Translations under genes and position numbers: made by a program
Notes under the pieces: model-generated
Seen by the model: the letters and a program-made list of their open reading frames with translations, nothing else
What the model was told of the DNA's origin: nothing
Databases searched by the model: none
Shown: positions 7,496-16,442 of the stretch, one piece after another
Numbering within the stretch: position 1 is the first letter of the stretch
How the letters are laid out: each line of letters begins with the position of its first letter
Assembly (NCBI RefSeq): GCF_016863635.1
Contig: NZ_BOPG01000084.1
Coordinates: forward strand, 38,537-102,536
Direction of reading: 5' to 3'
DNA: 64,000 bases
Origin: Virgisporangium aurantiacum
Lineage (GTDB): Bacteria > Actinomycetota > Actinomycetes > Mycobacteriales > Micromonosporaceae

Positions 7496-8667
7496 ACGAC
7501 GTAACGTTCCAATCGTCACCTGTGGGGTCACTTGTCCGCATCAGTGGATGGGACCCGCGTTACAACGAGCCCTACGAATGCTCGGCATATCTGCCCGAAC
7601 CGCTACCCAGCAAGCTCGAACTGGCCCAGGAGACGTATCACGCGGTGACGGAGGCCGCCGTCGCTGTCGCCCGCCTTGACCAGGCGGCATTCAGGCTTCC
7701 GAACGCCGGGCTGCTGGCCCGCCCGGCGATCCGCCAGGAAGCCGTGAGCACGTCCGCCCTGGAGGGAACCTACGCCGCCCTCGATGACGTGCTCGAAGCG
7801 GACTTCCTCAACCGCGACCAGCTGTCGGCATCGGTGGCCGAGGTCCACAACTATGTCGAGGCAGCCGAGTTGGCGTTCGAATGGGTCAAGGACAAACCGA
7901 TCACCGTGGGCCTGCTGGAACACCTCCAGAAGATCCTCGTTCGCGGCACACGCGGCGATTCGCATGACTCCGGCCGCATCCGAACGAGTCAGGTCTTCAT
8001 CGGTGGCAGCGGTGGACGCGTGGGTGATGCGCGGTTCGTTCCGTCGCCACCCGGCGACCAACTCCGTGCCGGCGTGGACGCATGGGCCGACTGGCTCATG
8101 GCCGAAGACACCATTCCCCTCGTCATCAAAATGGCGCTCGGCCACTATCAGTTCGAGACGCTGCACCCCTTCAACGACGGCAACGGCCGCCTCGGCCGCC
8201 TGGTCTGCGTCCTCCAGTTGGCCCATCGGGGCGAGTTGCGCGTCCCGATCCTGAATCTCTCGCCCTGGCTGGAAAGCCGTCGACGCGAATATCAAGATCA
8301 CCTCCTGGCCATCAGTGCCACCGGCGACTTCGAGCCGTGGATCCGGTTCTTCTCAGAGGCAGTCCGGGCTCAGGCGATTCGCGGCGTTGAGAAAATCGAT
8401 GCTCTGCACGACTGGCGCGACAGCGCACTCAACCGGTTGCTGGACGCGGGTGTCCGAGGCGTGGCAGCGCGAATCACCGAGGACCTCATCGGATATCCCC
8501 TTATCACCGTGAAGATTGCCGCCGCACGCTTCCACGTCTCCAACCAGGCCGCCAACACGGCGATCGGACGACTCATGGAGCTAGGTGTCCTGGAGGAACG
8601 GACCGGGAGACGATACGGCCGGGTGTTCGCCGCACGAAGCGTGCTGAACATCATCAACAACCCGTAG
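7492..8667 (+). CDS. Fic family AMPylase with N-terminal inhibitory motif and C-terminal winged helix
   Basis: 391 residues. The catalytic motif is HPFNDGNGRLGR (H225-R236), matching HPFx(D/E)GNGR exactly, so it should be active. TSALEG at 87-92 fits the class II inhibitory helix signature (S/T)xxxE(G/N), with E91 as the residue that would block ATP. Residues 330-385 (ITVKIAAARFHVSNQAANTA...LEERTGRRYGR) look like a winged helix. This is the common 'Fic plus wHTH' architecture of soluble class II Fic proteins that adenylylate proteins. There is no partner antitoxin gene, consistent with built-in inhibition. The target is unknown. A hairpin terminator follows, and the upstream DNA is AT-richer than its surroundings. 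Confidence 0.93.
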   Translation: MDDVTFQSSPVGSLVRISGWDPRYNEPYECSAYLPEPLPSKLELAQETYHAVTEAAVAVARLDQAAFRLPNAGLLARPAIRQEAVSTSALEGTYAALDDVLEADFLNRDQLSASVAEVHNYVEAAELAFEWVKDKPITVGLLEHLQKILVRGTRGDSHDSGRIRTSQVFIGGSGGRVGDARFVPSPPGDQLRAGVDAWADWLMAEDTIPLVIKMALGHYQFETLHPFNDGNGRLGRLVCVLQLAHRGELRVPILNLSPWLESRRREYQDHLLAISATGDFEPWIRFFSEAVRAQAIRGVEKIDALHDWRDSALNRLLDAGVRGVAARITEDLIGYPLITVKIAAARFHVSNQAANTAIGRLMELGVLEERTGRRYGRVFAARSVLNIINNP

Positions 8668-8680
8668 CAACGGACAGCGA

Positions 8681-8710
8681 AACGTGGCCTCCGCGATGGG
8701 AGGCCACGTT
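8681..8710. terminator. Hairpin terminator between the fic and ABC transporter genes
   Basis: AACGTGGCCTCC and GGAGGCCACGTT form a perfect 12-bp stem around a 6-base loop. It sits between convergent genes (ends at 8667 and 8723) and can serve both strands; no long T tract follows. Confidence 0.75.
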
Positions 8711-8722
8711 CGTCTGGGACGG

Positions 8723-9574
8723 TTACTTGCGGTTGTAGGCGCGCATTGTCAGGGTCCCGAAGATGGCGGTGATCACGACCGAGGCCACCAGGACCCACAC
8801 CGTCTCGCCGCTGTCCCAGTCGCCGTCCATCATGGCCCGCACGGCGGCCACCAGGTGGGTGATCGGGTTGACGTCGACGAATGCCTGCAGCCAACCCGGC
8901 ATCGTGGTGGGTTGCACGAACACGTTGCTCAGGAACGTCAGCGGGAACAGCACCAGCATGCTGACTCCCATCACCGACTTCTCGGTGCGCAGGATCAGGC
9001 CGAGCAGGGTCCAGATCCACGAGAACGCGAACGAGAACACCACCAGCAGGACGATCCCCGCCACCACGCCGGGCAGCCCACCGCCGGGGCGGTAGCCCAG
9101 CACCAGCCCGACGCCGGTGATCACGGTCGCCGCCAGGACGTAGCGGAGCAGGTCACCGAAGATCATGCCGACCAGGGCGGCCGGTCGCCACACGGGCAGG
9201 GTGCGGAAGCGGTCGAAGACGCCCTTCTCGATGTCGGTGTTGAGGCCGACCCCGGTGTACATCGTGATCATCACGACGCTGGTGACCATGATGCCCGGCA
9301 GCAGGTACTGCAGGTACTCCCGCGGCGAACCGGCCAGCGCACCGCCGAAGAGGTACGTGAACATCAGCGTCATGATGATCGGGAACGCGGTGACGTCGAA
9401 CAGCTGCTCGGGGACGTGCTTGATCTTCAGCATCGCCCGCCAGCCGAACGTCACCGATGCCGACAGGGCATTGGGACGCTTCGGACGCTGGCCCGGCGCC
9501 ATCACGGCGGCAAGGCTCTCCGGCGCGGGCTTGTAGTCCCGGCCCGTTTCGATGTCGACGGTCGCGGTGGTCAT
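8723..9574 (-). CDS. ABC-2 type exporter permease (DrrB-like)
   Basis: 283 residues from the ATG at 9574, which overlaps the TGA of the ATPase gene (ATGA). About six hydrophobic segments are seen, beginning LFDVTAFPIIMTLMFTYLFG. A conserved block, DIEKGVFDRFRTLPVWRPA, near the middle is the signature of DrrB/ABC-2 permeases. The partner ATPase lies immediately upstream. Such pairs export anthracyclines and other hydrophobic compounds; the substrate is not evident. The N-terminal 45 residues are soluble and Pro-rich. Translation is coupled to the ATPase, as expected for a 1:1 complex. Confidence 0.92.
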   Translation of the reverse strand: MTTATVDIETGRDYKPAPESLAAVMAPGQRPKRPNALSASVTFGWRAMLKIKHVPEQLFDVTAFPIIMTLMFTYLFGGALAGSPREYLQYLLPGIMVTSVVMITMYTGVGLNTDIEKGVFDRFRTLPVWRPAALVGMIFGDLLRYVLAATVITGVGLVLGYRPGGGLPGVVAGIVLLVVFSFAFSWIWTLLGLILRTEKSVMGVSMLVLFPLTFLSNVFVQPTTMPGWLQAFVDVNPITHLVAAVRAMMDGDWDSGETVWVLVASVVITAIFGTLTMRAYNRK

Positions 9575-10542
9575 GCCACGGGCTCCTTCGTAACAGTGTC
9601 GGTCAGGGCCATGAAGACCTCGTCGAGGCTCGGCTGGCCGAGGGAGAAGTCGTCGACGACGATGCCCGCCGCCGCCAGTTCGGACAGGGTGCGCGAGGCC
9701 TGCTCGGCCGCACCGGATTCGCTGCCGCCGGTGCCGACCCGCACGGTCAGGCCGAACGCGTCGGCGTCGCGCTGCACCGGTGCCGCCAGCACCCGGCCGA
9801 GCACCCGCTCGGCCTCTTCGCGCCGGCCCGCGTCGCGCAGCCGGACGTGCACGGTGCCCGCGCCGACCGACGACTTGAGCTGGCCCGGCGTGCCCTCGGC
9901 GATCACCTTGCCGTGGTCGATCACCGCGATCCGGCTGGCCAACCGGTCGGCCTCGTCGAGGTACTGGGTGGTCAGCAGCACGGTGGTGCCCTGTGCCACC
10001 ACGGCCCGCACGATCTCCCACACCTGGTTGCGGCTGCGCGGGTCGAGACCGGTGGTGGGCTCGTCCAGGAACAGCAGGTCCGGCGTGTTGAGAATGCTCG
10101 CGGCGATGTCGAGCCGCCGGCGCATGCCGCCGGAGTACGTCTTGACCTGCCGGTTGCCGGCGTCGGTCAGGCCGAACGCGTCGAGCAACTGGTCGGCCCG
10201 GATCCGCGCCGGGCGCTTCCGGTGACCGAGCAGCCGCCCCAGCAGCACCAGGTTCTCCAGACCGGTGAGATCCTCGTCGACCGACGCGTACTGCCCGGTC
10301 AGGCTCACCCGCGCCCGCACCTCGTTGGGCTGCTTCAGCACGTCGTGCCCGAACACGGTGGCCCGCCCGCCGTCCGGCCGCAGCAGCGTGGCCAGCATCT
10401 TCACGGCCGTCGTCTTGCCGGCGCCGTTCGGGCCGAGCACGCCGTACACCGAACCGGCCGGCACCCGCAGGTCGAGCCCGTCGACCGCGCGGTTCTTGCC
10501 GAACACCTTCACGAGGCCGGTTGCCTCAATGGCCAGATTCAT
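9571..10542 (-). CDS. ABC exporter ATPase (DrrA-like)
   Basis: 323 residues from the ATG at 10542, chosen because GGAGG lies 5 bases before it; an ATG at 10554 lies before that site. Motifs in order: Walker A GPNGAGKTT, Q-loop (LTGQYASVDEDLTG), signature YSGGMRRRLDIA, Walker B LLFLDEPTTGLD and the H-loop region LLTTQYLDEADRL. The Q after TT in LTTQYL replaces the usual H-loop histidine (LLTTHYL in many members), a substitution known in the DrrA group. The C-terminal 100 residues match the DrrA extension. It is coupled to the permease and overlaps the upstream flavodoxin-like gene by 17 bp. Confidence 0.93.
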   Translation of the reverse strand: MNLAIEATGLVKVFGKNRAVDGLDLRVPAGSVYGVLGPNGAGKTTAVKMLATLLRPDGGRATVFGHDVLKQPNEVRARVSLTGQYASVDEDLTGLENLVLLGRLLGHRKRPARIRADQLLDAFGLTDAGNRQVKTYSGGMRRRLDIAASILNTPDLLFLDEPTTGLDPRSRNQVWEIVRAVVAQGTTVLLTTQYLDEADRLASRIAVIDHGKVIAEGTPGQLKSSVGAGTVHVRLRDAGRREEAERVLGRVLAAPVQRDADAFGLTVRVGTGGSESGAAEQASRTLSELAAAGIVVDDFSLGQPSLDEVFMALTDTVTKEPVA

Positions 10543-10966
10543 GAGTTCCTCCATTCACCGGGTCGCGCAGTGCGCGACCCCACCACTCGAGCTGCTCGAA
10601 CATCGCGGTGGCGGCGGCCGCGTCGAACGCCGCCACCACCACGGTCACGATCACCACGTGAAGCCCCGCGAACACGGCGCGCAGCGTCTCGACCGCACGG
10701 CCGGAACCGACGAACGCGACCGGCTTGGCCCGCCACCCGACGCACCCGGACCCGGCCGCCCGCCGCAGCAGCGCCTCCGACGCCTCGTCCTCCGGCGTCA
10801 CCAGCACGAACGCCTCGGCCGCCGCCAGTCGCGCGGCAACCGCGGGGCCCGCGAGGTCGATCACGCCGACCTCGAGCCCGGTCCGCCGGCGACCCTGGCC
10901 GGCGACCCAGGTGCCCACCGGGCCCTCCTGCGTCACCACCGCCACCCGCAAGCGCTGCATCGTCAC
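10526..10966 (-). CDS. Short NADPH-dependent FMN-reductase-like protein, probably degenerate
   Basis: 146 residues. An N-terminal strand RLRVAVVTQEG, a VTPE(D/E)-containing loop where true family members have VTPEYN, and PVAFVGSGRAVETLRAVFAG resemble NAD(P)H-dependent FMN reductases (flavodoxin-like fold). It is shorter than the usual 180-190 residues, and both the phosphate-binding GSxR loop and the YN of the flavin motif are missing, so flavin binding is doubtful. It is the first gene of the DrrAB-like operon and overlaps the ATPase start by 17 bp. GTG 10966 or ATG 10960 could be the start; neither has a clear ribosome site. Confidence 0.6.
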   Translation of the reverse strand: MTMQRLRVAVVTQEGPVGTWVAGQGRRRTGLEVGVIDLAGPAVAARLAAAEAFVLVTPEDEASEALLRRAAGSGCVGWRAKPVAFVGSGRAVETLRAVFAGLHVVIVTVVVAAFDAAAATAMFEQLEWWGRALRDPVNGGTHESGH

Positions 10967-11035
10967 ATCCGATGGGCGCTAGATCGCCCGCTAGACGCGA
11001 TCTCGCGAACCGCGATGGCCTGCGAAACTGGACGC

Positions 11036-12298
11036 GTGACCGCCCCTAGCAACGACGCCGGCCGGAACTGGGCCGGCAACATCACGTTCCGGGCCGCCCG
11101 CCGGCACCGCCCGTCCACGGTCGACGAACTACGCACTGTGATGGCCGACGCCGAACACATTCGCGCGATCGGCACCGCCCACTCGTTCAACCGCATCGCC
11201 GACTCCACCGGCGACCTGGTGTCCGTCGCCGGCCTGCGGCCGTCCATCGCGATCGATGCCAAAGCGGCGACCGTCACCGTCGGTGGCGCGGTGCGGTACG
11301 GCGACCTCGCCAGCCACCTGTACGCCGCCGGATACGCCCTGCACAACCTGGGTTCGCTGCCGCACATCTCGATCGCCGGCGCGGTCGCGACCGGCACGCA
11401 CGGTTCGGGCGACCGCAACGGCAACCTCGCTACCGCCGTCCGGGCGCTCCGGATGGTCACGGCCGACGGTGATCTGGTGACGCTGCGCCGCGGCGAGGCC
11501 GGGTTCGACGGCGCGGTGGTCGCGCTCGGCCTGCTCGGCGTCGTCGTCGACGTGACGCTCGCGATCGAGCCCGCGTTCGAGGTGCGCCAGTTCGTCTTCG
11601 AACGGCTGCCGTGGTCGCGGCTCGTCGAGAGCTTCGACGAGATCCTCCGGGACGCGTACAGCACGAGCCTGTTCACCTCGTGGTCCGGCCCCGTGGTCGA
11701 CCAGGTGTGGCGCAAGAAGCGCACCGACGAGCCGGCGCCGCCCGGCGGCGACTGGTTCGGGGCGGTTCCGGCAACCGGGCCGCTGCACCCGATCCGCTCG
11801 ATGCCGGCCGACAACTGCACCGCGCAACTCGGCGCGCCCGGCCCCTGGCACGAGCGGCTCCCGCACTTCCGGCTCGAGTTCACCCCGAGCGCCGGCGACG
11901 AGCTCCAGTCGGAGTTCCTCGTTCCGCGCGAGCACGCCGTCGCGGCGCTCACGGCCGTCGACGGGATCCGCGACCGGATCGCGCCGGTGCTGCAGATCTC
12001 CGAGCTCCGCAGCGTCGCGGCCGACGAGCTGTGGCTGAGCCCGAGCTACCGGCGCGAGACGATCGGCATCCACTTCACCTGGATCCCCGACACCGCCGCG
12101 GTGCTCCCGGTGGTGGCGGCCGTCGAGGAGGTGCTCGCGCCGTTCGCGCCGCGGCCGCACTGGGGCAAGATCTTCACGACGCCGCTCGATGCCGTGGCCG
12201 CCCGCTACGAGCGCTGGGACGACTTCCAGCGGCTCGCCGCGACCTACGACCCCGGTGGCAAGCTGCGGTCACAATATGACGCATGGCAATCCGGCTGA
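11036..12298 (+). CDS. Alditol oxidase (FAD-linked, AldO/xylitol oxidase family)
   Basis: 420 residues from GTG 11036; an in-frame ATG at 11015 is the alternative. The N-terminal FAD-binding PCMH fold shows IRAIGTAHSFNRIADSTGDL, where His46 is at the position of the covalent FAD-histidine of AldO, and SIAGAVATGTHGSGDRNGNL. The C-terminal ALO domain ends with PHWGKIFT, whose His-Trp-Gly-Lys is conserved in AldO and aldonolactone oxidases. Length matches streptomycete AldO (418 residues), which oxidises xylitol and sorbitol with O2, making H2O2. No signal peptide is visible. The next small gene overlaps its end by 16 bp, so both are probably on one transcript. Confidence 0.93.
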   Translation: MTAPSNDAGRNWAGNITFRAARRHRPSTVDELRTVMADAEHIRAIGTAHSFNRIADSTGDLVSVAGLRPSIAIDAKAATVTVGGAVRYGDLASHLYAAGYALHNLGSLPHISIAGAVATGTHGSGDRNGNLATAVRALRMVTADGDLVTLRRGEAGFDGAVVALGLLGVVVDVTLAIEPAFEVRQFVFERLPWSRLVESFDEILRDAYSTSLFTSWSGPVVDQVWRKKRTDEPAPPGGDWFGAVPATGPLHPIRSMPADNCTAQLGAPGPWHERLPHFRLEFTPSAGDELQSEFLVPREHAVAALTAVDGIRDRIAPVLQISELRSVAADELWLSPSYRRETIGIHFTWIPDTAAVLPVVAAVEEVLAPFAPRPHWGKIFTTPLDAVAARYERWDDFQRLAATYDPGGKLRSQYDAWQSG

Positions 12299-12786
12299 CC
12301 TTCGACGTGATCGGCTCGACCTGCGGCGACCTGCTCCGCTTCGCCGACGCGGTACGCGCCGCGGGCGCTCAACCCGAGCAACCGCTGGAGCAGAGCTCCG
12401 GTCCGAACCGCATCGACGTTCTGGTCCACGACGGGCGCGGCCCGGCCGCCTATCCGTATCCGGGACCGCAGGGGCCTCCGAATCTCCCCCCGATGCGCCG
12501 GGCGGGCGGGCCGATCCAGCACGGGCCGTTCGTGCCCCCCGGCTTCGGCCATCACAGCGTGCCGCGATGGGAGCGGGAATCCGGCGCCTTCATCGGGGTC
12601 AACTGGGGCACCCGCTCCCGTCACACCGACGTGCGGCTCGAGACCATCGACCGGTGGGCCGCCGCGCTCGACACGGTGCTGGCATCGGCCGGAGTCGACG
12701 AGGCGGTCAAGGCGTCGCTGCGCGACCTGCGCGAGGCCTTCAGCGATCAGGACACGCCACCCGGATACCCGGGCGGCGGTTCCTGA
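12283..12786 (+). CDS. Hypothetical protein downstream of alditol oxidase
   Basis: 167 residues, beginning MAIRLTFDVIGSTCGDLLRF. I do not recognise a family. A short beta-alpha start resembles ferredoxin-like folds, residues 55-85 are rich in Pro and Gly, and the last 40 residues look helical (TIDRWAAALDTVLASAGVDE). No signal peptide or membrane segment is present. It overlaps the alditol oxidase gene by 16 bp, indicating co-translation. Codon use is like the neighbours, so it looks native. Confidence concerns that it is a real gene. Confidence 0.75.
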   Translation: MAIRLTFDVIGSTCGDLLRFADAVRAAGAQPEQPLEQSSGPNRIDVLVHDGRGPAAYPYPGPQGPPNLPPMRRAGGPIQHGPFVPPGFGHHSVPRWERESGAFIGVNWGTRSRHTDVRLETIDRWAAALDTVLASAGVDEAVKASLRDLREAFSDQDTPPGYPGGGS

Positions 12787-12807
12787 CCATCCACAGTAGA
12801 TAGTGCA

Positions 12808-13545
12808 CTAAGTTCGGGCCGCCGCCGCCACGGCGGCACCGATGATTCCGGCGTGGTTCTGCAGGGTCGCGGGAACGATCGGCGTGCGGATGTCGACGTG
12901 CGGCAACCACTTGTCGGTCTTCTTGCTCACCCCACCGCCGATCACGATGAGATCGGGCCACAACAGGTTCTCCACGTGCGACAAATACCGCTGGACGCGC
13001 TCCGCCCAGTCGGCCCAGTCGAGTTCCTCGGTCTCCCGCGCGCGATCGGAGGCCCGCTCCTCGGCGTCGAACCCGTCGAGTTCGAGGTGCCCGAGTTCGG
13101 TGTTGGGCACCAGTGTGCCGTCGACAAACAACGCGCTGCCGATGCCGGTGCCGAACGTCAGCATGAGCGTCACCCCGTCCTGGCCGCGCCCGGCGCCGAA
13201 GCGCACCTCGGCGAGGCCGGCCGCGTCGGCGTCGTTGAGGAGCGTCACCGGCCCGCCGACCGCCTCCGACAGGAGGTGTTCCCCCCGCACACCGATCCAC
13301 GACGGATCGAGGTTCGCCGCGGTGCGCACGTCGCCGTGCAGGATCACGCCGGGAAACGTGATGCCCCAGTGCTCGGCCGGCCCGACCTCGGCGGCAACCG
13401 CGGCGATCGTCTCCACCAGGTTCGTCACGTCGGCCGGACGCGGTGTGTCGAGCCGGTAGCGTTCACCGGTCAAGGTTCCCGTCGACACGTCGACCGGCGC
13501 GCCCTTGACCCCTGAGCCGCCGACGTCGATTCCCACAGTGGTCAT
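12808..13545 (-). CDS. ppgK: Polyphosphate glucokinase (ROK family)
   Basis: 245 residues. The N-terminal phosphate motif is GIDVGGSGVKGAPVD. The glucose-binding region includes LLNDADAAGLAE and the ROK signature TELGHLELDG. A further LTFGTGIGSALF holds the phosphate-2 loop. In actinobacterial PpgK the absence of the ROK zinc cysteine cluster and the short size are normal, as here. The enzyme phosphorylates glucose using polyphosphate or ATP. It fits with the PPK2 gene at 26.4 kb and the glycogen genes nearby. It is convergent with the previous gene (21-bp gap) and divergent from the kelch lipoprotein. Confidence 0.95.
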   Translation of the reverse strand: MTTVGIDVGGSGVKGAPVDVSTGTLTGERYRLDTPRPADVTNLVETIAAVAAEVGPAEHWGITFPGVILHGDVRTAANLDPSWIGVRGEHLLSEAVGGPVTLLNDADAAGLAEVRFGAGRGQDGVTLMLTFGTGIGSALFVDGTLVPNTELGHLELDGFDAEERASDRARETEELDWADWAERVQRYLSHVENLLWPDLIVIGGGVSKKTDKWLPHVDIRTPIVPATLQNHAGIIGAAVAAAART

Positions 13546-13598
13546 GGCTCTACTTCTACCCCGTCGGCATCCCGTTTACATGGGTGGACACTGAATGG

Positions 13599-14585
13599 AT
13601 GCGGGTCCGGTATGCGCTGTTGGCGCTTCTCACGGTTTTCGTCGCGTCCGGGTGCACGGGCGGGGACGACGAGCCGGCGGCCGATCGTCCCACCGATCTT
13701 CCCACCGTGGCCGCCGGCGCCTGGCGCACGCTGGCCGCGGCGCCGTCGCAACGCACGGAGGTCGCGGCGGCCGCCATGGGCGGCAGAATCGTGGTGACCG
13801 GCGGCTACCGCGCCGACGGGGCAACGGTGTCCACAGTGGAGATCCTCGACACCGCCACCGGTCGCTGGGAAGCCGGCCCGTCGTTGCCGCTCCCGGTGAA
13901 CCACGCCATGTCGGTCGCGATCGACAACCGGGTCTACGTGTTCGGCGGGTACCTTCCCGAAAACCGACCCACCGACACCACATTCGTGCTCGACGGTGCC
14001 GAGTGGCGCCGGCTCGCCCCGATGCCCCGGCCGCGCGCCGCGGCGACCGCGGTGGCGGCCGGCGGCACGGTGTATGTGGCGGGTGGCATCGGACCGTCGG
14101 GGCTGGCCGCCGAGATGCTCGTCTACGACACCGCCACCGACCGATGGACCACCGCCCCCGGCCCACCCACCCGCCGCGAACACCTCGGTGGTGCCGGATT
14201 CGGCGGGCTCGTCTACACCGTCGGCGGCCGCACCGGCGGGCTCGACACGAATCTCGCCGCGTTCGAGGCGTACGATCCACGCTCCGGCGCCTGGACCCGC
14301 CTGCCCGATCTGCCCACCCCACGCGGCGGTCTCGCGGCCACCGCCACGTGCGCCGGCCAGATCGTCGCGGTCGGCGGCGAAGCACGCGCCACGTTCGGCG
14401 AAGCCGAGGTGTTCGACATTGGAACGGCTACCTGGAAAGCACTCCCGCCGTTACCCACTCCCCGGCACGGGCTTGGCATTGTCGCGATTCGGAATACCAT
14501 TTATGCGCTAGCGGGTGGTCCGGAGCCAGGATTGCATGTTGCGGATACGACGGAGGCGATTGAGACCGGCGGGGTCTGCCAGTGA
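13599..14585 (+). CDS. Kelch-repeat lipoprotein
   Basis: 328 residues from ATG 13599, chosen because the signal sequence MRVRYALLALLTVFVASGC starts there; a GTG at 13584 would add five residues. The lipobox VASGC predicts a membrane-anchored lipoprotein at Cys19. About six kelch repeats follow; each has a GG pair (VVTGGY, YVFGGY, YVAGGI, YTVGGR, VAVGGE, YALAGG) and a spaced W such as TATGRWEAGPSLP. They should fold as a beta propeller. The function of such secreted kelch proteins in actinomycetes is unclear; carbohydrate or protein binding are both possible. Confidence 0.9.
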   Translation: MRVRYALLALLTVFVASGCTGGDDEPAADRPTDLPTVAAGAWRTLAAAPSQRTEVAAAAMGGRIVVTGGYRADGATVSTVEILDTATGRWEAGPSLPLPVNHAMSVAIDNRVYVFGGYLPENRPTDTTFVLDGAEWRRLAPMPRPRAAATAVAAGGTVYVAGGIGPSGLAAEMLVYDTATDRWTTAPGPPTRREHLGGAGFGGLVYTVGGRTGGLDTNLAAFEAYDPRSGAWTRLPDLPTPRGGLAATATCAGQIVAVGGEARATFGEAEVFDIGTATWKALPPLPTPRHGLGIVAIRNTIYALAGGPEPGLHVADTTEAIETGGVCQ

Positions 14586-14677
14586 GAACACCACCACCCT
14601 GGGGTTTACTTAGACAGATTCCATGACACACTTCGGGCGATTATCGAGAACCGCTCACGACACACCGGAGAGCAACA

Positions 14678-15202
14678 ATGAGTGGATACACGGTCACTAT
14701 CACGCCGTCCGGCGGGCAATCCGGTCCGCAGACGACCATTCAGGTCGACACCACGAGCGGGGCCGCCCGGGTCACCGAACTCACCGTTCGCGCCGGCGGT
14801 TCCGGACTCGCCCCGCAGGAACTTCCGGTGATCGACCTCGCGGCTCTGGTGGCCGCGCTCGCACCGGGATCGGCCGCACCGGCGCTCACCGCCGCACCGA
14901 GCGCACCGGTCGCCACGCAGGCCGCACCGGCACCGGCCACGCGGGGACGGCGGGGACGCAAAGCCGCCGCCGAGGCACCGAAGAAGGCCACCCGCGGCCG
15001 TCGTCGTAGCGCTGCCGCCGCCGAGGCACCGGCGAAGGCCGGCCGCGCCTACCGCCGCATGCCCGCGCAGGAGGAAGTGCTCGCCGCGTGGAATGAAACC
15101 CGCAGCGCCACGCAGGTGGCCAACCACTTCGGCGTCCCGCGCCACACCGCCACGGGTTGGCTGCGGCGCCTGCGCCAGATGGGCGTCATCGAGTCGTCCT
15201 GA
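14678..15202 (+). CDS. HTH protein with an H1-like basic linker
   Basis: 174 residues. The start ATG follows GGAGAG. Residues 1-60 are a beta-rich region (YTVTITPSGGQSG...TELTVRAGGSG), residues 85-125 are an Ala/Pro/Lys/Arg linker resembling histone H1 tails (KKATRGRRRSAAAA), and residues 127-174 form a helix-turn-helix (EEVLAAWNETRSATQVANHF, then PRHTATGWLRRLRQMG). I infer a nucleoid-associated or DNA-binding protein. The overall layout, dimer-like N-terminus, basic linker and C-terminal DNA-binding unit, is reminiscent of Lsr2, but I see no sequence match to Lsr2. A strong hairpin follows the stop. Confidence 0.8.
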   Translation: MSGYTVTITPSGGQSGPQTTIQVDTTSGAARVTELTVRAGGSGLAPQELPVIDLAALVAALAPGSAAPALTAAPSAPVATQAAPAPATRGRRGRKAAAEAPKKATRGRRRSAAAAEAPAKAGRAYRRMPAQEEVLAAWNETRSATQVANHFGVPRHTATGWLRRLRQMGVIESS

Positions 15203-15209
15203 CCCGTTC

Positions 15210-15247
15210 CGGTAGCGGTGGTTCGGCCGGGCGAATCACCGCTACCG
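15210..15247. terminator. Long hairpin between the HTH gene and glgA
   Basis: CGGTAGCGGTG pairs perfectly with CACCGCTACCG, and the stem continues through GTTCG/CGAAT with one G-U pair to give about 16 bp. It lies between convergent genes and overlaps the last bases of glgA. Confidence 0.7.
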
Positions 15248-16426
15248 CGCGGCGGAGCGATACACGTCCATCGTCTGCTCCGCAATGGCCGTCCACGAGA
15301 AATGCGCAACCGCCCGGCGGCGCCCCGCCTCGCCCATGGCCGTGGCCTTCGCCGGATCGGCGATCAACTCGTTGATCGCCGCCGCGAGATCCGCGACGAA
15401 GCGGTCTGGATCGAGCGGTGTGCCGGTGCCGTCGGCGACCTGTTCGATCGGTACCAGCAGGCCGGTTTCGCCGTCGGCGACGACTTCGGGAATGCCACCG
15501 GTGGCGGTGGCCACCACGGCGGTTTCACACGCCATCGCCTCGAGGTTCACGATGCCCATCGGCTCGTAGATCGACGGGCACACGAACACCGTGCTGTGTG
15601 TGAGCACCTGGATGACCTCGGGCTTGGGAAGCATCGCCGCGACCCATACCACACGTTCCCGGGTGGCTCGCAATTCATCGATCAATGTCTCTACTTCTGC
15701 CGCGATTTCCGGTGTGTCGGGCGCGCCCGCAAGGAGCACCAGTTGCACCTCCGGCGGAAGCGACTTCGCAGCGCGTAACAGGTACGGCAGTCCCTTCTGC
15801 CGCGTGATTCGCCCGACAAACGTCACGCTGGGTATTTCCGGATCGATTCCAAGCCGGGTGACGACGTCGGTTTGCCGGTCGGGTTTGTACTGTTCGGTGT
15901 CGATGCCGTTGTGCACCACCCGGATCCTGGCCGGATCCACCGCCGGGTAAGCGGTCGTCACGTCGCGCTTCATGCCCTCCGAAACCGCGATCACCGCGTC
16001 GGCGGCCTCCAGCGCCGTGCGCTCGACCCATGACGACAGCGCGTAGCCGCCGCCGAGCTGTTCGGCCTTCCACGGCCGGAGCGGTTCCAGGCTGTGCGTG
16101 GTGACTATGTGTGGAACACCGTGCAGCAGCTTCGCGACGTGCCCGGCGAAGTTGGCGTACCAGGTGTGGGAGTGCACCACGTCGGTTCCGGCGCAGCCGG
16201 CGACCATCTCGAGGTCGACCCCCATGGTGCGGAGGGCGGCGTTGGCGCCACTGAGGCCGGGCGGGTCGCCGTACGCCAGCACGCCGGGCTCGTCGCGCGG
16301 GCCGCCGAAACAGTGCACCCGGACGTCGGCCAGCGGCCGCAGCCGCTCGGCGAGGTACTCCACGTGGACCCCGGCACCGCCGTAGACCTCGGGCGGATAC
16401 TCACGGGTCAGCAGGTCAACACGCAT
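15242..16426 (-). CDS. glgA: Actinobacterial glycogen synthase / alpha-maltose-1-phosphate synthase
   Basis: 394 residues from ATG 16426. The GT4 (GT-B fold) layout has a donor-side start MRVDLLTREYPPEVYGGAGV with the GG loop, VVHSHTWYANFAGH and HIVTTHSLEPLRPWK. The C-terminal EPMGIVNLEAMACETAVVA holds the EX7E pair, and GRITRQKG and VCPSIYEP are further typical elements. The length, about 390 residues, fits the mycobacterial Rv1212c type (GlgM), which makes maltose-1-phosphate from ADP-glucose, rather than the longer bacterial GT5 GlgA. It is divergent from glgC, which makes that ADP-glucose. The 194-bp spacer contains an inverted repeat in the glgA leader. Confidence 0.93.
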   Translation of the reverse strand: MRVDLLTREYPPEVYGGAGVHVEYLAERLRPLADVRVHCFGGPRDEPGVLAYGDPPGLSGANAALRTMGVDLEMVAGCAGTDVVHSHTWYANFAGHVAKLLHGVPHIVTTHSLEPLRPWKAEQLGGGYALSSWVERTALEAADAVIAVSEGMKRDVTTAYPAVDPARIRVVHNGIDTEQYKPDRQTDVVTRLGIDPEIPSVTFVGRITRQKGLPYLLRAAKSLPPEVQLVLLAGAPDTPEIAAEVETLIDELRATRERVVWVAAMLPKPEVIQVLTHSTVFVCPSIYEPMGIVNLEAMACETAVVATATGGIPEVVADGETGLLVPIEQVADGTGTPLDPDRFVADLAAAINELIADPAKATAMGEAGRRRAVAHFSWTAIAEQTMDVYRSAAR

Positions 16427-16442
16427 GACGCAAACAATAGGG

